From Cycas panzhihuaensis (taxonomy: Eukaryota; Cycadophyta), in the NCBI GenBank assembly GCA_023213395.1, contig CM041465.1, forward strand, positions 224,509,741-224,573,740: a stretch of DNA of 64,000 bases. The letters run 5' to 3'. A program made the position numbers and the translations under genes. Positions 35,361 to 45,685 of the stretch are shown one piece after another (within the stretch, counting starts at the first letter, position 1; each line of letters opens with the position of its first letter). The notes beneath the pieces are model-generated. The model did no database searches. It was not told the DNA's origin and saw only the letters and a program-made list of their open reading frames with translations.

Positions 35361-36068
35361 AAATTTTTAGCTTTTCTTGCTTGCAAAATTCTGCTTGTAA
35401 AATAAATCTCGAAAATCTTGTGAGTTTGTTTGTTTTGCTCTTCAATGATTTTATTTTGACCTTTCATTTGCAACATCAAACGACAATGTACAAAGTGTGA
35501 AACGATCGTTTTCATTGCTATGCACTTCGTGTTTCATGAGTTCACTTGTGTTTTTGCACCTCCGCACTTCGCAATCTCACAAGTCACTTCTTTGCAACTG
35601 CGCACTTCGCATATTCACTCACCACTTGTAACTATCCATGTCACAACTTATTATGCGGAGTGTGGGGGGCACAATGTCCTCCCTATTGGGACTTAGAATA
35701 TTTTTCCTTCAATCTTAATTCGACACTTCACATCTTGTAACTATCCATGTCACAACTTATTATGCGGAGTGCGGGGGGCCATAATGTCCTCCCTATTGGG
35801 ACTTAGAATATTTTTCCTTCAACCTTAATTCGACACTTCACTTCTGGTGAAGTCAATCGCTACTCCATCTTTTCAACTCGCAACTCAACTTGTGAAATGC
35901 AAGGGGTGTCTCCTTTGTCCTTTGCAGACTTAGCTAATTCTTTAGTTTCCACTTTGCACTTCGCACTTAGGGCTTCACTTGTCACCTCTATTTGTCATAA
36001 TCACAATTGGATGTGCAAGGTGTGGAGATTTAGGCCTCTCCACCACTTTGCATTTTGCATCTCCACTC
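35361..36068. other. Repeat-rich intronic block
   Basis: From about 35520 variants of CACTTCGCA and CTTCACTTCTCA recur. The same kind of sequence resumes at 41994 on the other side of element I. No coding signal. Confidence 0.55.
35625..35843 (+). repeat. ~109-bp tandem duplication
   Basis: CTTGTAACTATCCATGTCAC begins at 35625 and again at 35734; the two units are nearly identical through TTAATTCGACACTTCAC. Confidence 0.92.
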
Positions 36069-36073
36069 ATCAC

Positions 36074-36568
36074 TGTTCAAATTTTGATAATAACTTATGT
36101 GGAAGTGAATTTAGGTAAATTAACCAAGTAGGTAGAATTGTGTGAAGCATTCATATCAACAAGTAACTTGTATGAACAATAAGTGAAATATGAATCATGG
36201 GGTGTTTAAGATAAGCATTAAGCACATTAAATGATATATGTGCACATCAAGATAACATTCACACATTAGAAATATATCATCATGAAACACCAAATTTATA
36301 CATGGAAAACCCTTGATAGGAAAAACTGTTCGAGAAGGGTGGAGCTTAACTCTTTCTCATTATCTCAAATATGCTTTTGATGTGTGTACTTACTTATAGA
36401 TCTATCACCTCATGTATATCCAATAGGATGCAATCACATCATCAACCAATAATTTTGTACTGATACATCGACTGTCAAATCATGTGTGAGAACCTTTACA
36501 GTGACCAATCGTAACTCATCCACTAATTAAGCATTACATCGACTTTGATGGAATGCAATATTTTAACA
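36074..36568 (-). repeat. 3' LTR of element I
   Basis: 495 bp, TGTTCA to TTAACA, homologous to 41495-41988 throughout. Confidence 0.92.
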
Positions 36569-38935
36569 CTCCCCCTTAATGTTTAATTTGTGAAACTTTC
36601 TAATAACCATGTTGAATCACCTTCTCATCATATCACCTATGACAACCAATCATCAAACTTGTCTTCAACATGCTTACTCTTTTGTAAGTAAATGGCATCT
36701 AATGTTATCTCATATCATCAACATACCACCTATAAATCATTATCAAATATGGGTCAAAATCGCCATGGTGTATGAACTCTTTTCTCAATAACTTCATATC
36801 TTCCACTTGTAAGCTACAAAACAAACTCATTGATTGATTAAACAACCATATCATTGATGTCCATATAAAACAAAAACCATTTACCGAAATAGATGGGTAA
36901 TCAACTGTTGCAATTGTTAGTTAATTAGGAAGTGTTTATGATATGTAGTTCATCATCTTCATTAACAAAAAATAACATACTTTGGGAAGAAGCCAAATTA
37001 CTTGGCTAGTCAAATATGTAGTAACATGAGTAGCTCGTGGATCTTCTCTCGCCTCTTGTCCTATGAGATATGTGAAACTCATGTGCAACCTCCATCCACA
37101 ATTCTGCATATGCTTACTCTTGCAACTTTCTTTGATGACCATTCTCTCAATCAGCTCTTAAACCAACTCACTCCAAGAATAGGGCGTACCACTTGGCTTG
37201 TCAAGTTTGTTGCAATAATGTAACATGTCTAATGTGTTACACACCTTGTCATATGTAGTTATTAGATTTCTAACTAAAAACACCTATCAGATAGACTCTT
37301 CAATAACTAAACCTAGTTTTATGGATAATCGACAACTGTTATTGCCAATCAATCTCTCAAACAATCATATATGGGACCTCTTCTCGCCCTATATCAAATG
37401 GACAACTCAATCATTCAATCTCAAACAACTTCTTAATTAAACATATCAAGTGGTGTGTCCATTCAATGAACTAGGTGACCAATCACTTAACTAAATCAAG
37501 TGATCATTGTGTTCTTTATTCAATCAAATTATGTACCAAACTTATTCATTCATTTGGTGGATGTAAAGATGCATCATTTGTCTCTCATCCATCATCAAAC
37601 ATGTTCTCATGTGTTTCACAATCTTAAATTTTAATTTTGAGCCATAATGTGTAATAAATGAGTCTTAACTCTTTATTTTTTTGCATTTTGTTCACCCAAA
37701 CATATGTCTAAAATTATCACCATGCATTCAATTGCATCAACATGTACCTAGAAGCCTTTAAAATCACCAAAATATGCCTCAATTTGCTAAAAAATCTCAC
37801 TTGTAAATATGCCAAAATTCACTTGTCCAACTTTACTGATTAAAATCTCCATCATGCAATCTCCAAAATGTGCTTTGCAACCACTCATTTCATCTATCTC
37901 TGAGTCATCTTTTTCAATAGACCTCACAAATTCAAAAACTGACCTGATATGAAAATGCTATGCATGACAATATATGAGTATGTCATGTGAAAAATGAAAT
38001 TTGAATGTAAATTGAGATGAGCACCTAATTTACTGGGCTTCTAGTTGCGTGGCTAAGAGCATGTGACTTTCTTGATTGCATTTAGGGTGCTTGGGTAGAC
38101 TTCAAAATGCAATCTAATTCAATTAAATTTAAACTAAACATTATTAAAAAAAAACAATTACATACCAAATATAAATCATGCATCATTTTTTAGGGTTTCA
38201 ACTATAATTTTCAACTTTTTAGGTGATGCCATATCGAATTTCTCTACAACTTGATTGGTGAACTCAAGGGTGAGCATGTATTATATTTATAGCTACTCTG
38301 CTCTATGTGGGCGACTTATTCTTCTTTCATGGGTAATGGTGTTCAACTATCAACCCTTTCTCAAGCAAATGAAAAGTTTTCAAGTGTGTTCTACATCTTC
38401 AATTTTTCCATCTGCATTTCTTCTGTGCATTAATGATCACCTATGATCTATAAGCATATCATCTAGTTATTTGCAATCTCCACGTGTGGTGCATTTCAAG
38501 TGTGGATTAAGGGTGTTTTCCAGATTGATTAGTGATACATTATTCATGAAATGACATCACTAAATCTACAACTTAACAAGGTTCTTTCGCTTAGTCTTTG
38601 TATCACTCAAATGATTCTATGAATTGCAATGTAAAGCGCTTTGTGATAAATCATGATGCGATAAATTCGATCTCCATGAGGGTGCATAATAATGGCCTTC
38701 ATTTACTAGCAATAGATGGCATATCGATCAAATGGCTTTGTGTAAAACGGTAATTGGGTGATATTTGAATTGCTGAACTTCAACATACAAACTCAACTTC
38801 ATTAACACTCTTTGCTATCACAAGCATTGTAAATAACAAATGGATCATTTAGCAGTATGGCGAGCTCTCTCAAATCTTCATCTATACATTAATTGAATTA
38901 TATAATGCTCTTTATAAGGCTATAACAACCCCTCG
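36569..38935 (-). other. Interior of element I, left part
   Basis: No coding domain on either strand; short open frames only. Begins with the minus-strand polypurine tract. Confidence 0.65.
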
Positions 38936-38940
38936 TGGTG

Positions 38941-39349
38941 TTGCATTCCTAATTATGTGAAGTCGGTTTCTAGGAGAATAAAGGAGGGGTTATTAACGTG
39001 AAGTTTGTATATTTAGGAGAGAGAATAAGAAGTCAACTTTTATAGAGAGAGAGAGAGAGAGAGAGAGAGTAAAAGTAGGGCTCTAAATAGGGAGCACTAT
39101 TCAATTATAAAACATCTTGGAGAATTTTATATCTTATATGGAAACGATGGCCTAGGGCCATTAGGGCGCTACTGTGCCATTTGGGAGGAAACCTTCGCCT
39201 CAAAGAGGGCAATCAACTATGGAAACCTTATCCAATATTGATGTATATTATCCTGAAATTATTTATGTTATTGTTATAAATTCGATATTACCTTGATTTA
39301 TTGTTGAATAGCTAATGTATTGATGTTGACAATGCTATTTTGTACCCCA
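38941..39349 (+). repeat. 5' LTR of element J
   Basis: Starts TTGCATTCCTAATTATG; the inner end near 39349 is approximate. Contains an (AG)n run near 39043-39069 and a CTCTAAATAGG promoter-like site near 39080. No convincing PBS follows. Confidence 0.75.
39043..39069 (+). repeat. (AG)n microsatellite
   Basis: About 26 bp of AG repeats inside the 5' LTR of J; only GAGAGTGAG remains at the matching site of the other LTR, explaining part of the length difference. Confidence 0.9.
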
Positions 39350-40245
39350 TAGTTGTACAAATCCCTTAGCTCCTTACCTCCAAATTCTTTGTAGGACGAA
39401 TCCTAGTTGCCCTTCACAATCATAGCCCATATCACTGCTCGCATGTTTCTTCATCTCCTAGAGAATTTTCTCAGCAGGATGTTCTAAACCTTCTATTCTT
39501 CCTTCATCATGTTTCATCTCCTAATTCTGAAATTCCTATTCTCTCTTATAAAACCTTGTCCTATCCATCCCCATTTTCCACACTTCTATATAACCTTGTC
39601 TTTCCTCTGTCTCTGAACCCCTATTAAGCCCTCTTTCCCATAAAGAGCGACTATCACTAATCTTGCATCCATCTTATTTCCCTAAGATCCCTTCTTGTCC
39701 AACAAACCCCTTACAAACCTCTCAATATATAACTATTATGCCCTTGTTTCCCATGCATACAAATTTATTGTTGACCACATCATTGATGTTGACCTCACCC
39801 ATTCTTCCTTGCGTTATGCAATCCCTATTACATGACCCTTATGACCACTTTTTTATTGACTTCCCAAAAATAATCAATTACACCCCCGCACCCCCCAAAA
39901 CTTCTTCAGTATTTTTAACACCTCATATCCCTTGAGCGACATCAAGGGAAAAATGTGTAGCCACAAAATAGGATTTTGGCCAAGCGCCATCAACCTCACA
40001 TAAGGCCCATGATCATTTCTATATGGGATGAGATACAACATGCATGAGGTCCTAGACACAAGCATTTGCAGGTTCAAGTTACATGTCCATTATCTCCAAT
40101 AGAAGGCACAAGATTGGACCAAATTTTTATGACATACAAGACTTAGCATGCGACGAATTGAAGAACTTGTCAAAGTAGGCCCAAGTAGTTTCATCTGCAA
40201 CTATCTATACGTAAAGGGCAGAAAGTTTCAAGGGGAGGCGGATTC
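39350..40245 (+). other. Interior of element J
   Basis: About 900 bp with a 90-codon open frame at 39663-39935 that has no motif and is probably chance. Ends in the polypurine tract. Confidence 0.6.
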
Positions 40246-40627
40246 TTGCATTCCTAATTATGTAAAGTTAGTTTTTAAGAGAATAAAGGAAGAGTTATTA
40301 ACGCGAAGTCAGTAGTTTTAGGAGAGAGAATAAGAAGTCATTTTTAATAGAGAGTGAGTAAAAGTAGGGCTATAAATAGGGAGCATTATTCATTTGTAAA
40401 AAAAAGCACTTTGAGAGAATTTGTTATTTGATTTGAAATAATGGCCTAGTGCCATTAAGGCATTGTTGTGCCATTTAGGAGGAAATCCTTGCCTCGAAGA
40501 GGGCAATGCATTGCTAATATTACACTTGATTATTACTTTATTTATTGTCGTATATTTGATATTACTTTGAAATAATGTGGAAATTTGAATGTTATCTATG
40601 TTGAGATGCTATATTCTAGATTATTCA
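40246..40627 (+). repeat. 3' LTR of element J
   Basis: 382 bp, TTGCATTCC to TTATTCA, followed by TGGTG. Confidence 0.75.
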
Positions 40628-40632
40628 TGGTG

Positions 40633-41482
40633 TAATTGCTATATTTTTTATCAATTTTCCATGGGCATGCCACACATAGCCAATAAATCTTGCCCAAATA
40701 CTTGTAAATAAATGATAACTGCTGCCTAATACCAATATACAATCACTCAAACCCTTAACAACTTCATAAATCACTGAATTTGAATTCAAAGGAGTCACAT
40801 AGCTGCAATAATCTTCACAAGCATCATGCTCACATCATGTTTTTCAAATCCTAAATGCATCATATCTTGCTCAAAATCTATCATTTTCAAATTTTGTCAA
40901 TAACAATTCATGTCGATGATGAAAAACAAGATCGAACCTGAGAATCATGAAGCATTAAGGTAGTGAATCCCCATTGGGATGTTTGCAACAACCTCCATAA
41001 ACACACCATGACATGCATTGTGATATCTACAGGACATCCATGTGCATCAACTGAAGTCTCACTCACATCTATAGGTGTAGATGGGCCTGCATACATGAAC
41101 TCAATCAACAATAGCTGTCTCTTCTTCTGTCAATCTTCGGTGGACTCATTAAAACCCCTGCATGTTCATGAATATGGCACTACATGCATAAATAAATGCC
41201 CACATAAATGCATCAAAATATCTCACCATTGATTAATTTTCAAGCACTTTCAACATGCCCCTGTCTCGTAATTATGTCACATCAACACGCTAGTTTTTAG
41301 CTCTCCATACTAGCTCATACTAACTTGATACCGGCTCACACGATGGATGCATGGATCATCCTCAAATGGTGAAGATCATCATCATGTGTGTGTGGTTTTC
41401 GTCATCCTGCTTTACTTTGTTTTATCTCATACAGGGTATGCTTGGGTTCTTGCTTCTTGTTTTAGGATCACGTCACACTTGT
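40633..41482 (-). other. Interior of element I, right part
   Basis: Leader side of I on the minus strand; no coding motif. The 67- and 89-codon open frames here lack any known domain. Confidence 0.6.
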
Positions 41483-41494
41483 GCTCTAATACCA
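41483..41494 (-). other. Primer-binding site of element I
   Basis: Minus strand TGGTATTAGAGC directly inside the right LTR; initiator tRNA-Met type. Confidence 0.88.
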
Positions 41495-41988
41495 TGTTAA
41501 AATTTTTATAATGGTTTACACGGAAGTGAATTCAGGTCATGCAGCCAAGTAGGTAGGATTGTGAAGCATTCATATCAACAAGTAACTTGTATGAACAACA
41601 AATGAAATATGAATTCTGAAGTGTTTAAGATAAACATCAAGCATATTAAATGATATATATACACATCAAGATAACATTCACACAATAGAAAGATACTGTC
41701 ATGAGACGCTAAATTTATATGTGGAAAACCCTTGATGGGGAAAACTAGGGGAGAAGGGTGAAGCTTAGCTCTCTCTCATTATCTCTAATATGCTTTTGAT
41801 GTGTGTACATAGTTATAGATCCATCACCTCATGTATATCCAATAGGTTACAAGTACATTATCAATCAATGATTTTGTACTGATACATTGATTAGTTAAAT
41901 CATGCCCGAGAATTTTTATATCGATCAATCATAAATTATCTGCTAATTAAACATTACGTCGACTTTTGTGAAATGCAATATTGTAACA
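41495..41988 (-). repeat. 5' LTR of element I
   Basis: 494 bp, TGTTAA to GTAACA, followed by the duplicated ATCAC. Confidence 0.92.
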
Positions 41989-41993
41989 ATCAC

Positions 41994-43718
41994 TTTGCTT
42001 CTCCAAGACATGTGCCATCTCAAGGAGTGTGAGGAGTATATCACCTTTTCCTTACTAGTACTTAGTCGTTTCCTGACTCTCGTGCCTCTGGGGCTTCACT
42101 TTCCATACTGCATGGATTCACTCCTCACTTCTTATCCCATGACTAACATGTCATCACTCACGGTGCAAAGTGCGGACTTCTAACCATTGCTGCTTCGCGT
42201 TTTGCATCTCACGACTTCACTTCTCACCTGTTCACTTCAAAATCCTTAGTCATTCTATGGAATGCAAAGTCCTTCATCACATGGAATAGTGACTCCGCAT
42301 ATTTCCACTCCTCTTCCTAACTGTGCAGAGTTAGTTGCTCTGTGGACTTGGTTAATTTATCGCTTTTTTGCTTCCGTGAAGTTCATCGTGACTCACCTTG
42401 ATCTACCATGCATCATGTTCCAATTCACTACCTTCATTGCACCTCCACACAGACCAAAACATTGCACATTTGATTCGAAAACTATACAGTGGATGTCTAT
42501 TTATAAACGCTTACTACTTGTTCATCCTTCTAAATATGGGACTAAACTCATAAACCTATCTCAATAGACATGCCAAAATACGAACTTTGAAAGTCTGTAT
42601 CTTCTTCATTTCGCAACCAAATTCTGTGAAACTGGACTTGTTGGAAAGCTTACAACAAGCTCTATCCGATCAACCATCCCTTTGAATTTATTGTGGTGTT
42701 CAATAGTGTCAAAATCTGCTACCAAACTGTGAACTCATAGTCTGTTAAAACAAAACTGTGGAGCTTTGTGCTCAGCTGTACTCAACAATGTCTTGAAACA
42801 AATGGGTGATGCTTCTACATCATACCGTGGTATCAAAAGGGTTGCACAAGTAATACCTACTGGAGAGAATTCGAAGGTCAAATTAGTAGGTATTTCCTGT
42901 ATGTTCATAGCATTGATGATGTTAATGTAGCAAATGAGATAGCTAGTGCATTTACACTCAATTCTGTTTGAGTGTCTTAGGAAACGTCTCAGCTTTGTAC
43001 CTCCCAGAGCATGAGATCTGTCTTATGCCACATCAGCAGAGTGATGACCTCAATCATCCTTAATCTAATTGGAATTGGTCTCCAGGTGAGGATGGTGCTG
43101 TTTGTAATTTGATATTTCATTTTTTCACATTTGATATCTTATTCAGTAGCTTATCTGAGGGCATTAGTTGTAGAAATTGTCACTTATAGAACTGAAATAA
43201 CATTGCCATGTGCTTTAAAATTTTGTTGAGAGTCACATCTATATGCTGCCTGCTTTGCACTTTTTACCTTTACCAAAAAGTGCAGTGTGTAAACTAGCCA
43301 ACAAGTAGCAAATTTCAGTTCCATAACAAAAAAGTTTGTCTACATATAACCTTGAAATTGATTGATTGCACCACAAAGCACTTTTAGTAGTACTCTTTCA
43401 AGCTCCGAGTGAATAAGAATTTACTTAGTAGTGGATTGGGAATCGACTGTATCCTGAAAATAGAAACCAAATCAAAGTTATAATTGATGCTGCCTGTAAA
43501 CCATCCTTTGCTCCTCTGACTATGTATAATATATTCTTTTAGTCCCTCTTATATTGTGCTTATGTATAGCTATACTGGATTCACTGTTGCATTATTTTTT
43601 GGAACATGAAATACTTTAGGTAGTAATATTTTTGCATCTGATAAACTCCTAATTGCTTTTGTTTCATTGCACACAAGACTAGCAGACTTATTGATTGCTC
43701 ATGTTTACCTAATCACAG
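41994..43718. other. Last part of the giant PARP2 intron
   Basis: The CACTTCGCA-type sequence continues to about 42300. From 42580 a segment with GGACTTGTTGGAAAGCTTAC resembles LTR-derived sequence, but no pair was found. It ends with a pyrimidine-rich tract and CACAG at the acceptor. Confidence 0.5.
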
Positions 43719-43954
43719 AAGCTGATGGTGGAGGGCAATATATGGTCTACAATAGATGGGGCAGAGTTGGAGCGAAGGGCCAAGATAAGCTGTTTTCTTG
43801 CATGTCACGTGATGAAGCAATTTCCGAATTTGAATCAAAATTCTTTGACAAGACGAAGAACCATTGGAGTAATCGACACAATTTCGTGCCTTACCCAAGG
43901 AAGTACACCTGGCTAGAAATGGATTATGAGGGAGATAAATCAAGCAAAGAAGTA
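43719..43954 (+). CDS. PARP2: PARP2-like poly(ADP-ribose) polymerase, exon encoding the main WGR domain
   Basis: 236 nt, entered in phase 1 from the exon at 10057. It encodes YMVYNRWGRVGAKGQDKL, including the Trp-Gly-Arg signature, then SRDEAISEFESKFFDKTKNH and YPRKYTWLEMDYEGD, matching plant PARP2 through the end of the WGR domain. The WGR domain couples DNA-break binding to catalytic activation. The donor is GTAGGC at 43955; GTAGTA three bases earlier would also keep the frame. No stop or shift; decay typical of the surrounding repeats is absent. Confidence 0.93.
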
Positions 43955-44157
43955 GTAGGCACCTTGATCTTAATAAGTCATTATTTTATTATGTGGTTTG
44001 CTGCTCTATTGCAAGATTACTTCTTGTTTCACGGTTATTTTCTCTAGTACTCACAATTATGAAAATACATTTATATTGCTAAAAAGTATCTGATATGCCG
44101 AATTTTGTGGATGAAGGATTTAGGTAACTGCTCATTAAGCAATTTTGTCATTTTCAG

Positions 44158-44290
44158 CAGAATGAAAAGAAGCCAAGTGATCTTGTGGTTAATACTGAAC
44201 TTCGAGAAAGCAAGCTGGATAACCGCATAGCACAGTTTATATCTCTCATTTGCAATGAAAACATGATGAGACAGCAAATGATAGAAATTG
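44158..44290 (+). CDS. PARP2: PARP2-like polymerase, exon encoding the start of the regulatory (helical) domain
   Basis: 133 nt after TTTTCAG, in phase 0, ending GAAATTG before GTAAGC (phase 1). It encodes NEKKPSDLVV and then ESKLDNRIAQFISLICNENM and MRQQMIEI, the first helices of the PARP regulatory domain (PF02877 type), the autoinhibitory helical bundle that unfolds when DNA breaks are bound. A three-base shift of the acceptor (44161) would be possible. The intron before it is 203 bp. Confidence 0.92.
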
Positions 44291-44591
44291 GTAAGCAAAT
44301 TTCCTTTGCAATTCCTTTTGGCCTTTTATTTGTTTATTTTTTTCCAGTTTGTAACAGTTGTTCTTTTACAAGAAAATCAAAATATCATTCGTGGCATGAC
44401 CTTCAAAAAGAATAGTAAAGTTTTTGGAACATACAGAGCCAGTTTGGAATCATAAGTGACAGGTTTATTCATGAACAAAGATTCAATGAAAGGTGCCAAT
44501 AATCTGAGAGAAACTTTCGTATCTATTGATTTGCAACAATCTACATTGAGAATTCATCTGATTGGTGCTTGAATGACACTCATTTCTTCAG

Positions 44592-44647
44592 GCTATAATG
44601 CAAACAGGCTACCTCTTGGTAAGCTAAGCAAGTCAACTATTTTGAAG
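44592..44647 (+). CDS. PARP2: PARP2-like polymerase, small regulatory-domain exon
   Basis: 56 nt between TTCTTCAG and GTGAGC. With the G of the preceding exon it encodes GYNANRLPLGKLSKSTILK, matching the conserved PLGKLSK turn of the PARP regulatory domain. Ends in phase 0. It is too short to show as an independent open frame; the identification rests on motif, phase and order. The intron before it is 301 bp. Confidence 0.93.
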
Positions 44648-45611
44648 GTGAGCATTTCTATTTACCTGAAAGTTCACAATTGCCATCTCAGGAATGCATG
44701 TTGTCCATTATGACATAGACTGTTTCAATTGGGGTCTTGTCTTAGCACCAAGGACACTTTTTGATCTAGTCTTTGCCATGGCAAGTAGTCAATTACTCTT
44801 ACTGCTTGATCAGGATCTTGGGGACAGTCATTTGTTTTTACCTGAATCTTATTATTTACTGCCATTTTGTTGCTAGCAACATTGTTTTTTTTAGTGAACT
44901 TATTTTTAAATGAATTGCATTTAATCTGCTAGATGGTATGATCTGTACAACTCATTAAAAAATATAAAATATTTTGTTGATGTTTTAAACTTTTTTCTAG
45001 ATTACATGTTTCGGTTTCTTCAATTCAAAATTCTATTTAAATGCATAAATAACAACTTGAAGCATCGACATCTGTAGGAAGATTACTTTTGCATGGTATG
45101 CTTAAGCAAATATTGTACTTGTGTAACATTGACATGTGGATCAATAATCTGTCCTTGGCTTGGGCTTTTGTCATCTTTCTCATAACTTATCTCATGAAAG
45201 GGTTCTGTTGGTATACAGTTTGTGCAGAATCTTAGTATAGCTTTTTTATTAAGTGCCTACAATTTCTGCCTTCTGTCATTCTTCAAACAAAGCAGTCCTA
45301 TGCCAAGACTTCCCTTCTGTAGGCACCATCTTCATATCTCAGTTTCCCCATAGCAGAGCTTACTAAGAGTCATGGGTCACAGGTTCTTTTTGCTTTATTG
45401 GCAATTATTGGCTCCTATTTTTATCTGGATATTTTGTCACTATAGTACAAGGGAATGCAGTGTCGGGGATCTATCACCTAGATAAACATTCAGTTTATTT
45501 GATTTCCACCCTTCAAGGATTTTGTTAGATATTATCAATTGTTACCTTTGTTACCATCTTCCCCTCTTTTGTGACGTATAACTGTGATTTTCATTGTACA
45601 ATTTGCTACAG

Positions 45612-45685
45612 GGTTTTGAAGTATTGAAAAGAATTGGTGCTGCAATTGAAAATCCCAGTAGGCGCACTCTAGAACAACTCAGCAG
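45612..45685 (+). CDS. PARP2: PARP2-like polymerase, third regulatory-domain exon
   Basis: 74 nt after GCTACAG, encoding GFEVLKRIGAAIEN and PSRRTLEQLS, ending in phase 2 before GTATTG. It continues the regulatory domain directly after STILK. The following exon (in plants usually beginning with the GEFYT motif) was not found in 45686-64000, so the next intron exceeds 18.3 kb and contains elements K and G. The catalytic domain with its H-Y-E residues is therefore outside the window. Confidence 0.92.

Larger units (their letters stand above)
38941..40627 (+). mobile_element. Element J: short non-coding LTR element nested in I
   Basis: 1,687 bp flanked by TGGTG (38936-38940, 40628-40632). Two related terminal repeats (about 409 and 382 bp) enclose about 900 bp without coding signal. 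A purine tract (AGGGGAGGCGGA, 40231-40242) precedes the right repeat. With these borders the repeat starts TTGCATTCC and not TG. Size and content are TRIM-like, though larger than classic TRIMs. Confidence 0.75.
36074..41988 (-). mobile_element. Element I: LTR retrotransposon without coding capacity (LARD-like), minus strand
   Basis: 5,915 bp flanked by ATCAC (36069-36073, 41989-41993). LTRs of 495 and 494 bp, a Met-type PBS (41483-41494, minus) and a polypurine tract (36569-36577, minus: AAGGGGGAG) give orientation. The ~4.9-kb interior, minus element J, has no Gag, PR, RT, RNase H or integrase motif on either strand. It fits the large retrotransposon derivative (LARD) concept. Confidence 0.88.
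10139..43718 (+). other. Giant PARP2 intron (33,580 bp)
   Basis: Bounded by GT at 10139 and AG at 43717-43718; the flanking exons join in phase inside the WGR domain. It holds elements C (with D), E, F (with H) and I (with J). Within it, 10139-10895 is AT-rich with nothing recognisable. The host gene and elements C, E, F, H and J share the + orientation; D and I are antisense. Confidence 0.88.

Noticed and set aside
36712-36729. Minus-strand YVDDM, as in a copia RT active site, inside element I
   Set aside because: It lies only about 150 bp from the polypurine tract, where RT cannot be, with stops nearby and no other RT motif around it. Taken as chance.
39663-39935. 90-codon open frame inside element J
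   Set aside because: Pyrimidine-rich low-complexity translation without domain; length is within chance expectation.
42829-42845. TGGTATCAAAAGG, PBS-like, near the end of the giant intron
   Set aside because: No LTR end (CA) with a partner could be placed upstream and no gag follows.
43713-43943. Open frames antisense to, and in another frame of, the PARP2 WGR exon
   Set aside because: They overlap an exon with clear homology and splice sites in another frame.
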